From contig NZ_PJIK01000023.1 of the NCBI RefSeq assembly GCF_002929275.1, positions 1-45,551 of the forward strand: a DNA stretch of 45,551 bases. The letters run 5' to 3'. The position numbers and the translations under genes are program-made. Below, one piece after another: positions 8,506-15,258 of this stretch. Every line of letters starts with the position of its first letter. Within the stretch, counting starts at the first letter, position 1. The notes beneath the pieces are model-generated. The model had not been told where the DNA came from, did no database searches, and saw nothing but the letters and a program-made list of their open reading frames with translations. This DNA is from Arthrobacter sp. ZGTC131. Its GTDB lineage: Bacteria; Actinomycetota; Actinomycetes; Actinomycetales; Micrococcaceae.

Positions 8506-8515
8506 GAAAATTTTC
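8506..8515. promoter_or_regulatory. Palindrome GAAAATTTTC between hspR and hsp20
   Basis: A perfect 10-bp AT-rich palindrome 16 bases upstream of the hspR start codon. It could be part of the hspR promoter or an autoregulatory site; no further support is visible. Confidence 0.3.
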
Positions 8516-8526
8516 GAAATCATCTG

Positions 8527-8555
8527 TTGCACCAGTTTGTCACTAGTGCTATAAA
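8527..8555 (+). promoter_or_regulatory. hsp20 promoter with palindrome in the spacer
   Basis: TTGCAC (8527-8532) and TATAAA (8550-8555) are 17 bp apart. Between them, GCACCAGT (8529-8536) and ACTAGTGC (8542-8549) form an inverted repeat with one mismatch and a 5-nt centre. A MerR-type protein binds in the -35/-10 spacer of its target promoter, so this is a good candidate HspR-like operator. A second inverted repeat, ATCTAT/ATAGAT (8558-8579), lies just downstream. Confidence 0.65.
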
Positions 8556-8626
8556 AAATCTATATCCACCACCATAGATATCTGGGGTGGGTCGCCATAA
8601 CACCAAACACGCTGAAGGAGTGGGAA

Positions 8627-9052
8627 ATGATGTTGATCCGTACCGACCCGTTCCGTGAGCTGGACCGGCTCACCCAGCAGGTCTTCGGAACCGCGGCTCG
8701 TCCGGCGGCCATGCCGATGGATGCATGGCAGGAGGACGGGGAGTTTGTCGTCGCCTTTGACCTGCCCGGCGTTTCCCCCGACACGGTGGACCTGAACGTC
8801 GAACGGAACGTCCTGACAGTGCGGGCCGAACGCCGCGACGCCACGCAGCCTAACGTCGAGCTGGTGGTTTCCGAGCGGCCCCGCGGCGTCTTCAGCCGCC
8901 AGCTGATTCTCGGCGACACCCTCGACACAGAGAACATCAAGGCCACCTATGACTCCGGGGTGCTGACGCTCCGGATTCCGGTAGCCGAGCAGGCTAAGCC
9001 CCGCAAGATCGAGATTGAAAGCAAGGGCCAGCTGCATCAGCTCGAAACCTAG
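8627..9052 (+). CDS. hsp20: Small heat-shock protein Hsp20
   Basis: A 141-residue small heat-shock protein (alpha-crystallin family) that holds unfolding proteins in a refoldable state. The alpha-crystallin domain spans about residues 33-125, with [33 protein letters not shown] and a C-terminal [12 protein letters not shown] short IEI-type tail motif (KIEIES) follows. GGAG lies before tandem ATG codons at 8627 and 8630; the first is used. Divergent hspR and the structured promoter suggest heat-shock repression. It appears to head a cluster with the J-domain gene downstream. Confidence 0.93.
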   Translation: MMLIRTDPFRELDRLTQQVFGTAARPAAMPMDAWQEDGEFVVAFDLPGVSPDTVDLNVERNVLTVRAERRDATQPNVELVVSERPRGVFSRQLILGDTLDTENIKATYDSGVLTLRIPVAEQAKPRKIEIESKGQLHQLET

Positions 9053-9065
9053 CAGTCGTCGCCAT

Positions 9066-9131
9066 GGGTGCGGCTTCCGGTTTCCGCTTTCCGGCCCTTT
9101 GGGCTTCGGGCGGAACCTGGAAGCCGCACCC
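9066..9131. repeat. 66-nt long hairpin between hsp20 and the J-domain gene
   Basis: Arms 9066-9087 and 9110-9131 pair over 22 positions (20 Watson-Crick, two G-T), and the loop contains a further GCCC/GGGC stem. It begins 13 bases after the hsp20 stop and ends 21 bases before the downstream ATG. No U-tract follows. It may stabilise the hsp20 mRNA, attenuate transcription, or affect translation of the J-domain gene in a temperature-dependent way. Confidence 0.75.
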
Positions 9132-9152
9132 AAACTCCCGCAAGGTCCCCCC

Positions 9153-9485
9153 ATGTCCAGCAACCCTCCGGATCACTACGCGGTGTTGCACGTTTCCCGC
9201 AGTGCGACGCAACAGGAGATCGCCCGCGCTTATCGTTCCCTGATGCGCAGGCACCACCCCGACCTGGACAGCGGGGAAGCCGTGCCCGCCGAACTGCAGC
9301 GCATCATGCAGGCCTTCGCCGTCCTTCGCGACCCCGGACGCCGCAGAGCTTATGATCAGGAAACCGCCCGTGCCGCCGCCCGCGAAGCCGGCGGTCCGCG
9401 GACTATCCCCGTCCGGCTCGACCCGCACACGGATCCGCCGCTGCGGGCCACCCCCGTCCGGTGGGAGAGCGGCCCCTGGGCTTGA
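9153..9485 (+). CDS. J-domain-only protein (DnaJ-like co-chaperone)
   Basis: A 110-residue protein whose first 65 residues form a J-domain: DHYAVLHVSRSATQQEIARAYRSLMRRHHPDLDSG with the HPD tripeptide at 35-37, then AFAVLRDPGRRRAYDQE. J-domains stimulate the ATPase of DnaK-type Hsp70s. There is no G/F region, zinc finger or C-terminal substrate domain, so this is a class-III (type C) J-protein. The remaining 45 residues are Arg/Pro-rich. The start chosen is the ATG at 9153; upstream in-frame sequence is within the long hairpin. It follows hsp20, suggesting joint use in stress. Confidence 0.85.
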   Translation: MSSNPPDHYAVLHVSRSATQQEIARAYRSLMRRHHPDLDSGEAVPAELQRIMQAFAVLRDPGRRRAYDQETARAAAREAGGPRTIPVRLDPHTDPPLRATPVRWESGPWA

Positions 9486-9513
9486 ACCCCTACGTCAAAG
9501 GAGACCGAACATC

Positions 9514-9900
9514 ATGAGCGACTGGCGCCGCTACGACTCCCACCTGATCCCGGCATTCCATGAGAGGTTTGAAGAGCGCTGGGGCAAGGGCACCGCGCCG
9601 TTTCTGGATCCGGAGGCCTACGAGGAGCCGCTTCCCCGCGCACAGTGGATCAACCCCGTAACCGGCGCTGCACTGGCCGTTGTGCCCATCTGGAGTGATG
9701 ACGACCGCCAGAACCGTTCGTTCGGCGTCTTTTATCTGCCTCCGGCTGGAGATATCTGGGTGCTCCGCCCAGGCTTCACCGGGTACCTTGAGCCGGGCGA
9801 ACCGGCTTCAGACCAGCTTGTAGCCCTCCGGAACGACGCCTACAAGAAGGCCGTGGCCCACGCCAAGGATTTTCTGTTCGGCCCGCCCCCGGTACATTAG
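9514..9900 (+). CDS. Conserved-looking protein of unknown function
   Basis: A 128-residue soluble protein with no recognised domain. It is rich in aromatic residues (SDWRRYDSHLIPAFHERFEERW, PIWSDDDRQNRSFGVFYLPPAGDIWVLRPGFTGYLEPG) and ends in a Lys/Ala helix (NDAYKKAVAHAKDFLF). AAAGGAGA lies about ten bases before the ATG. It follows the J-domain gene by 28 bases, so it is probably co-transcribed with hsp20 and the J-protein. A role in the stress cluster is inferred from position only. Confidence 0.72.
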   Translation: MSDWRRYDSHLIPAFHERFEERWGKGTAPFLDPEAYEEPLPRAQWINPVTGAALAVVPIWSDDDRQNRSFGVFYLPPAGDIWVLRPGFTGYLEPGEPASDQLVALRNDAYKKAVAHAKDFLFGPPPVH

Positions 9901-9915
9901 GCCGGCCGCTCCGGG

Positions 9916-11358
9916 TCAGTGTGCCCCGGGGTGGAAGGGGCCCAGCCCCCCGTAGCCCGGTCCGCCGTAGCCGTCGCCTTCACCGGGGCCGCTGCCAAGG
10001 AGGCTCCGGGTGAGGGCCTCGCTGTCGGCCATGAGCCCGTCCACAGCCTGGCCGAGGTGTCCGTCGGCGACGGGCACGCCCTCTAATGCTGCGGCCACGA
10101 CCGCGCGGCGCACGAGTTCGCGGGCGAACGAGGCTGTGGTGCCCTCGGTGCGCTCGGCAGCATCCTGTACCGCGGCAGGACTGAAGGGAATCCCGCGGCC
10201 ATACAGTTTCACCAGCTCGGTGCGCTCTGCCGGGGCCGGGAGCGGGATCTCCACGGCAAGGTCCACCCGGCCCGGACGCTGTGCCAGGGCGCGCTCAAGC
10301 ATGTCCACACGGTTCGTGGTGAGGACGAACGCAACGTCGGCGTCGCTGTCCAGGCCGTCCATGGCGTCCAGCACCTCGAACAGCAGCGGCTGTGGTCCGT
10401 GGCCAAAGCTCCGGTCCTCGGCGATCAAGTCGCAGTCCTCAAGCACCACGATGGAAGGCTGCAGTGCCCTGGCCATGGTGGCGGCCTCCGAAATTCTGGC
10501 CAGTGATCCGCCGGACAGGAGGATGGCGGTGGCGCCTTCGCTCTGGCTCAACAGATACCGCACGGTATGCGTCTTTCCCGTGCCCGGCTTGCCGTACAGC
10601 AGGATGCCCCGCTTGAGGTGCTGCCCGTATTCGCTGAGCGACTCACGGTGCTCGGCGATCCCGAGGGCATGATCCGACACCTTTTGCAGCAGACCGTCCG
10701 GCAGGATGACGTCGGAGGCAGCCAGGGCAGGCCGGGCGTGGAACGTCACCCCGGCGGCGCTGGGACCGTATTCCCCCATGACCAGGGAGATGATCTGGCC
10801 TTTCAGGACACTGCGGTGCCGCATCTGCCTGCGAAACTCGGACAAGAAGCCCGCGGCGTCCGCGGTGTCGCCGGCCAGGACCTCGAGGGAGGCGGACTGC
10901 CGTCCGTACCGGGGGTTGGCATCCCGCTGCAGCACGGCCACGGGTCTGCCTCCGTGCCTGAAGAGCCACAGCCCGAGCGCAACCGCCTGCCGCTGTTCGT
11001 CCGGCCCCACGGCGAGGTTGGTGTAATCGGGCTGGGACAGCGGGAACTGGGGAAAGAACTGGGACTGCTGCAGCATGTCGCTGAGTGACTGGTGGTGGCG
11101 CTGGTCCCCGCCGCCGATGCCCACGAGCCGGAAATCCCCGTCCGCACCGGCCAGCTCTGCCATCATGATGTCCGCGTCCACGAACCGATGCGGCGGAATC
11201 TCCTCCACCACAACGGACAGTGATTCGGCGGGTGTCCCCAGATGGTCCGTGAGCGTCGTCAGCAGCTGGGTTCCGGCCCGGACCCGGTGCTGACCGGACT
11301 GCGCGAGCTCCACCAGCTGAGCAAAATTGTCGATGAACTTCCCCAAATTTTCATCCAT
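9916..11358 (-). CDS. AAA-family ATPase
   Basis: A 480-residue AAA ATPase. About 240 N-terminal residues match no family I recognise and may bind a substrate or partner. The classical AAA core follows: Walker A GKPGTGKT (256-263), Walker B IVVLEDCD (303-310), sensor 1 TTNR (347-350) and RPGR (361-364), with IPLPAPAERTELVKLY typical of the lid. The C-terminus is Gly-rich with GYGGPGYGG. Such proteins remodel or unfold other proteins. It converges on the hsp20/J-domain genes. It has no ribosome-binding site; TAGGGT lies exactly 6 nt before the ATG, pointing to a leaderless mRNA. Confidence 0.85.
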   Translation of the reverse strand: MDENLGKFIDNFAQLVELAQSGQHRVRAGTQLLTTLTDHLGTPAESLSVVVEEIPPHRFVDADIMMAELAGADGDFRLVGIGGGDQRHHQSLSDMLQQSQFFPQFPLSQPDYTNLAVGPDEQRQAVALGLWLFRHGGRPVAVLQRDANPRYGRQSASLEVLAGDTADAAGFLSEFRRQMRHRSVLKGQIISLVMGEYGPSAAGVTFHARPALAASDVILPDGLLQKVSDHALGIAEHRESLSEYGQHLKRGILLYGKPGTGKTHTVRYLLSQSEGATAILLSGGSLARISEAATMARALQPSIVVLEDCDLIAEDRSFGHGPQPLLFEVLDAMDGLDSDADVAFVLTTNRVDMLERALAQRPGRVDLAVEIPLPAPAERTELVKLYGRGIPFSPAAVQDAAERTEGTTASFARELVRRAVVAAALEGVPVADGHLGQAVDGLMADSEALTRSLLGSGPGEGDGYGGPGYGGLGPFHPGAH

Positions 11359-11364
11359 GCGCAG

Positions 11365-11370
11365 ACCCTA
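11365..11370 (-). promoter_or_regulatory. -10 element of a probable leaderless AAA ATPase promoter
   Basis: TAGGGT on the minus strand is followed by 6 nt and the ATG at 11358. No ribosome-binding site is present. The spacing equals that before phoD, the App1 gene, the GH15 gene, the LigD-type gene and the aldo/keto reductase gene. Confidence 0.55.
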
Positions 11371-11572
11371 CCAGCGCAATAAGCCGAAGCCTGCGGATCT
11401 CCCTGTCTGCGCCAATCGGTGGGCACAGGGCGCCCTCGTCAGCCTCCACCGCCTGTGCCATTCTGGAATGTATCCCAATCCACGCAGCCATCCAAAGGAG
11501 AAGGCCATTTTCACGCCACAGCGTTCGCTTTCGGTGATCAGCGCGGGCGGCCAGATGTCCTGACAGGGTACA

Positions 11573-11601
11573 TTCAGCAAACCGTAGATTACGCATACAA
11601 T
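11573..11601 (+). promoter_or_regulatory. Candidate promoter of the beta-glucosidase gene
   Basis: TTCAGC (11573-11578) and TACAAT (11596-11601) are 17 bp apart, 36 bases before the ATG. The -10 is good and the -35 weak. The 279-base gap between the divergent AAA ATPase and this gene holds no other clear element or gene. Confidence 0.4.
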
Positions 11602-11637
11602 TCCATCCGTCCCTACAACACCACAGAGGTCCCACCG

Positions 11638-13212
11638 ATGCACACGTCCGCCAAAGAGCTGGCCGCCACCATTCCGACGTCCTTCACGCTTGGAGTAGCC
11701 ACTGCCGCTTTCCAGATCGAAGGCGCGCTCGACGAGGACGGCCGCGGACCCTCAGGCTGGGATGTCTTTGCCGCCAAGCCCGGCGCGATCGTGGATGGCC
11801 ATACCCCCACGGTGGCGTGCGACCACTACCACCGGATGCCCGCGGACGTTGCCCTCATGAAGGAACTGGGCATCGACTCCTATAGATTCTCCCTTTCGTG
11901 GCCGCGGATCCAGCCCGGCGGCAGCGGGCCGGTTAACCGCGCCGGGCTGGACTTTTACGACCGCTTGCTGGACGAGCTCCTGGCCAACGGGATCTCCCCG
12001 ATGGTAACCCTCTACCACTGGGACACGCCCCTGCCCCTGGACGAGGCCGGGGGGTGGCTGAACAGGGACACGGCCTACCGCCTGGGGGAATTCGCAGCCA
12101 TCGCCGCAGCGGCCTACGGGGACAGGGTGGCCCGCTGGGTGACCATCAACGAGCCCGCAACTGTCACCACCAACGGCTATGCGCTCGGCCTGCATTCGCC
12201 GGGCAAAGCGGACTTCGCGAACGGGCTGCCCAGCGTCCATCACCAGCTGTTGGGTCACGGGCTCGCGCTGCAAGCGCTGCGGGCGGCCAAGGTGCCGGGC
12301 GAGATCGGCATGACCAACGTCTACTCACCCATGGTGCCGAATTCCGGGAACCCGCTGGATTGGATGAGTGCCGGGGCCATGGATGTGGCCCAAAACCGCC
12401 TCTATGCGGACCCGGTCCTTACGGGAAAGTACCCGGACCTCGTCCGCGTCGGAAAGTTCTTTTCCTCCTTCGAACATCCGGACGAGGACATGGCCATCAT
12501 CTCCCAGCCGCTGGATTTCTACGGGCTCAACTACTACATGCCCACGCGGGTGGCGGCGGGCGCAGGCGACAGCCCGGTGCCAGTGGCCATGGCGGAGGCC
12601 ATCGGGGACGATCTCAGCGGCGCCACGCCCGGCGCCCCGCTGCACATTGAGTCCTGGCCGGACACGGAGACCACTGCCTACGGCTGGCCGGTGAAGCCGG
12701 AGTACATGGCGGTTGCACTCAAGGAAATGGCTGACCGCTATCCCAATCTTCCGCCCGTCATCATCACCGAAGGCGGAGCGAGCTTCGAGGACATCATCGT
12801 CACGGACAAATCGGCCAACCGCCGGTTCATCCCGGACGAGCGGCGCCTGCGCTACCTGTCGGACCACCTGGGCACTGCACTCCAGGCCACTGCCCCGGGC
12901 GGCATGGCACAGGGGATCGACCTTCGCGGCTATTACGTCTGGTCCCTGATGGACAATTTCGAGTGGTCAGGCGGCTACAAGCAGCCTTTCGGGCTGGTGC
13001 ACGTGGACTTCGAGACTTTGGAGCGTACGCCGAAGGCGTCTTACTACTGGTTCCAGGAACTCCTCGAAGAACGGAAGCTTGTGGCGTCGGCGGGAGCCGC
13101 CATCGCCGCTGCCGTGGTGCCGGACGCGGTTCCCTCTGCCATTGCCGGCGCCGATCAGGGCGGTGAGGATGCCGGAATGTCCGACGGCGGCGCGCAGGCG
13201 CTGGGACTCTGA
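11638..13212 (+). CDS. GH1 family beta-glucosidase
   Basis: A 524-residue family 1 glycoside hydrolase that cleaves beta-glucosides from the non-reducing end. The TIM barrel covers about residues 12-475: FTLGVATAAFQIEGA, VTLYHWDTPLPL, the acid/base motif TINEPA (Glu172), the nucleophile motif IITEGGAS (Glu378) and SLMDNFEWSGGY. The nucleophile motif is usually TENG; the Asn is Gly here. A 40-residue Ala/Gly-rich tail follows the catalytic domain. The ATG at 11638 starts the family N-terminus; longer in-frame sequence upstream would cross the candidate promoter. AGAGG is present upstream. There is no signal peptide, so it is cytoplasmic. Confidence 0.93.
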   Translation: MHTSAKELAATIPTSFTLGVATAAFQIEGALDEDGRGPSGWDVFAAKPGAIVDGHTPTVACDHYHRMPADVALMKELGIDSYRFSLSWPRIQPGGSGPVNRAGLDFYDRLLDELLANGISPMVTLYHWDTPLPLDEAGGWLNRDTAYRLGEFAAIAAAAYGDRVARWVTINEPATVTTNGYALGLHSPGKADFANGLPSVHHQLLGHGLALQALRAAKVPGEIGMTNVYSPMVPNSGNPLDWMSAGAMDVAQNRLYADPVLTGKYPDLVRVGKFFSSFEHPDEDMAIISQPLDFYGLNYYMPTRVAAGAGDSPVPVAMAEAIGDDLSGATPGAPLHIESWPDTETTAYGWPVKPEYMAVALKEMADRYPNLPPVIITEGGASFEDIIVTDKSANRRFIPDERRLRYLSDHLGTALQATAPGGMAQGIDLRGYYVWSLMDNFEWSGGYKQPFGLVHVDFETLERTPKASYYWFQELLEERKLVASAGAAIAAAVVPDAVPSAIAGADQGGEDAGMSDGGAQALGL

Positions 13213-13227
13213 CCCGTTGGGCGCCGG

Positions 13228-14286
13228 TCAGATGAGCTGAAGCCCCCTGAGCTGCCGGGCCATGCCGGCGCCGTCGGGGGAGTAGATCCACGGCACCGAG
13301 GAAGCGCTGTGGTCACCGTCCTCCGAGTGCCCGCCAGCGAGGACTGACTCACTCGCGGACAGCTGCCGGATGGCGATGGCTGCCACTTTGTCCGCGTGCT
13401 CCTGGGCGAACTCCGAGTAGATCTGCTCGTCGTGCTGGCCGTTGTCGCCGATCAGGAGCCAGCGCATGTGCGGAAACTCGGCGGAGAGGCGCTGAAGGTT
13501 CTTGAGTTTGTGGTCCATGCCGCTGCGGAACCAGCGGTCCTGCGTGAGCCCCCAGTCGGTCAGCAGCAGGGCACCGGACGGGTACAAGTTGCGGTTGAGG
13601 AACCGGGCGAGGGTGGGCGCCGCGTTCCAGGGGCCGGTGGAAAGGTAGATCACCGGCGCGTCGGGATGCTCCACCGTCAGCCGGTCCAGCAGCACTGCCA
13701 TTCCCGGAGTGGCCATCCTGGCGCGCTCGCTGAGCACAAACGTGTTCCACAGGGCAAGGAAGGGCCGCGGCAACGCCGTGATCATGACAGTGTCGTCGAT
13801 GTCGGAAACGATCCCGAAGTTGGTTTCGGGGCCAATGACAAAGATACGGGCTTCGGCCGGCTCGGTGCCGACAGAACGCAGGACGGCCGTGTGCCAGCCC
13901 GGCTCGAGGGACACCTGGACATCTATGTCAATCAGTCCGCCCCGGTCGGCCGTGACCTTCATGACCGTCCCGCCGATCTCAATCTCCACCTCAGACCGCG
14001 GGATGGGCACACTCGTAAACGCCCGCCAGCCGCGCACGTTTTCAGTGCCGTTCTTGGCGGCGTGGTCGGCGCGGCTGCCCGGCACCGGCTTGCTGGCTAG
14101 CACCACCCTGCCGAGAACGCGGACCCACTCCGTGGAGCCGTAGCCCTGGTAGGCAATGGTTTTGGGTTCAAACTTCCAGCGCCGCGCAAGTTTCAGGCGC
14201 GTGGTGTTTATCGAGTTTGAGAGCCAATGGGCCAGGCGGAAGACGCGCTTGCCTGACAGGGATGAGTGGTGTGACGCCGTGTCCAT
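13228..14286 (-). CDS. App1-like phosphatidate phosphatase (DUF2183)
   Basis: A 352-residue protein with the App1/DUF2183 catalytic domain (HAD-like phosphatase). The nucleophile motif is IVSDIDDTVMIT (DxDDT); VIYLSTGPWNAAP and WLLIGDNGQHDEQIYSEF supply the other family motifs. The yeast member App1 is a Mg-dependent phosphatidate phosphatase; bacterial activity is inferred. The N-terminal half has a beta-rich region (about 60-160). The start is the ATG at 14286; CAGAGT lies exactly 6 nt upstream, fitting leaderless transcription. It converges on the beta-glucosidase gene with a 15-base gap. Confidence 0.87.
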   Translation of the reverse strand: MDTASHHSSLSGKRVFRLAHWLSNSINTTRLKLARRWKFEPKTIAYQGYGSTEWVRVLGRVVLASKPVPGSRADHAAKNGTENVRGWRAFTSVPIPRSEVEIEIGGTVMKVTADRGGLIDIDVQVSLEPGWHTAVLRSVGTEPAEARIFVIGPETNFGIVSDIDDTVMITALPRPFLALWNTFVLSERARMATPGMAVLLDRLTVEHPDAPVIYLSTGPWNAAPTLARFLNRNLYPSGALLLTDWGLTQDRWFRSGMDHKLKNLQRLSAEFPHMRWLLIGDNGQHDEQIYSEFAQEHADKVAAIAIRQLSASESVLAGGHSEDGDHSASSVPWIYSPDGAGMARQLRGLQLI

Positions 14287-14292
14287 TCCTTC

Positions 14293-14298
14293 ACTCTG
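14293..14298 (-). promoter_or_regulatory. -10-like element before the App1-like gene
   Basis: CAGAGT on the minus strand ends 6 nt before the ATG at 14286. The purine-rich GAAGGA between them abuts the ATG and is too close to act as a ribosome-binding site, so a leaderless start is the better reading. Confidence 0.4.
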
Positions 14299-14378
14299 CC
14301 ACAGGCCGGGGCCCGGCGGGGCGCAGTCCTGCTCTGTTACCCTCCGTCCCAAGGGCGGCGCCGAGGGCGCAGGCCCCC

Positions 14379-15110
14379 TCAGCCGTCCCCCAGTAGCCAC
14401 CGCAGCGTCTCCGCATTCCGCACGGCGTTACCGCCGCCGTCGTTATTGAAATAGGCGTACACATCCTTGCCGGCGCCGCGCCACTCGCGGATCCTGTCAG
14501 CCCACCACCGCAGCTCGTCATCCGAGTACGATCCGCCGTACAGGTGCTGGTGGTCCGGACCGTGCAGCCTGACGTAAACGAAAGGCGCGGTGGCGCGAAG
14601 GATGCAGGGCAAATTTGCCCCGCTCATCACGCAGTACGCGGCCTGGTGCCGCTCCAGCAGGCCATACACGTCGGGATGGTCCCAGCTGGGATGCCGGAAC
14701 TCCACCGCGACCCGGATCCAGTCCGGCAGTGCGGCCAGGAAGTAGTCGAGCCGGCCGTCGTCGCGCTCCAGATTAGGCGGGAGTTGGACCAGCAGCACGG
14801 CGCGCTTGTCGCCAAGCTCATGCCAGCACCGCGTGATCCGCTCGATCCACACCTCCGGGCCGTAGAGCTTCTTGCCGTGGGTCAGGCCGCGGGGCGCCTT
14901 GACGGACAGGGCGAATCCATCGGGCAGCCGGCGCCGCCAGCTCGCGAAGGAAGTGTCCCGCGGCCAGCGGTAGAAACTCGCATTCAGCTCCACCGTCCTG
15001 AACCGCGCCACATAGTGCTGCAGCCTCTCCCGGGCCGGAAGCCCGGGCGGGTACAGCACGTTTTCCCAATGGTCATAGCTCCAGCCGGACGTGCCTATGT
15101 ACACCGTCAC
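14379..15110 (-). CDS. DUF72 (YecE-like) protein
   Basis: A 243-residue TIM-barrel protein of the DUF72/YecE family, whose biochemical role is unknown. Family motifs are VYIGTSGWSYDHWENVLYPPGL at the N-terminus, FRTVELNASFYRWP, FALSVKAPRGLTHGKKL, VAVEFRHPSWDHPDVYGLL and FVYVRLHGPDHQHLYGG, ending with YAYFNNDGGGNAVRNAETL. I chose the GTG at 15110, which starts right at the conserved strand; an ATG at 15134 would add eight residues. It is divergent from the GH15 gene. Confidence 0.86.
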   Translation of the reverse strand: MTVYIGTSGWSYDHWENVLYPPGLPARERLQHYVARFRTVELNASFYRWPRDTSFASWRRRLPDGFALSVKAPRGLTHGKKLYGPEVWIERITRCWHELGDKRAVLLVQLPPNLERDDGRLDYFLAALPDWIRVAVEFRHPSWDHPDVYGLLERHQAAYCVMSGANLPCILRATAPFVYVRLHGPDHQHLYGGSYSDDELRWWADRIREWRGAGKDVYAYFNNDGGGNAVRNAETLRWLLGDG

Positions 15111-15246
15111 CCGTGCCCCCCGCTCTCTGTGCATGGACGGTCGCCAAGGTCGGCCTGGCAGGGACGAAAGTCAGCTTCCGACAGCAACTGCCTACCTCAC
15201 CTCAGGCTACACCGGGCTTCCTCTCGTGCCGCCGGGGCAGCTGTGG

Positions 15247-15252
15247 CACTGT
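15247..15252 (+). promoter_or_regulatory. -10-like element before the GH15 gene
   Basis: CACTGT is followed by 6 nt (AAGGGC) and ATG at 15259. AAGGG ends one base before the ATG and is too close to serve as a normal ribosome-binding site. The layout is the same as for the other leaderless candidates. Confidence 0.4.
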
Positions 15253-15258
15253 AAGGGC

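Noticed and set aside
8490-8626. HAIR operator (CTTGAGT-N7-ACTCAAG) between hspR and hsp20
   Set aside because: Read on both strands, no such sequence is present; a different palindrome occupies the promoter spacer.
13396-14143. Plus-strand frames of 234 and 144 codons within the App1-like gene
   Set aside because: They are shadows of a gene with intact catalytic motifs on the minus strand and contain no recognisable domain.
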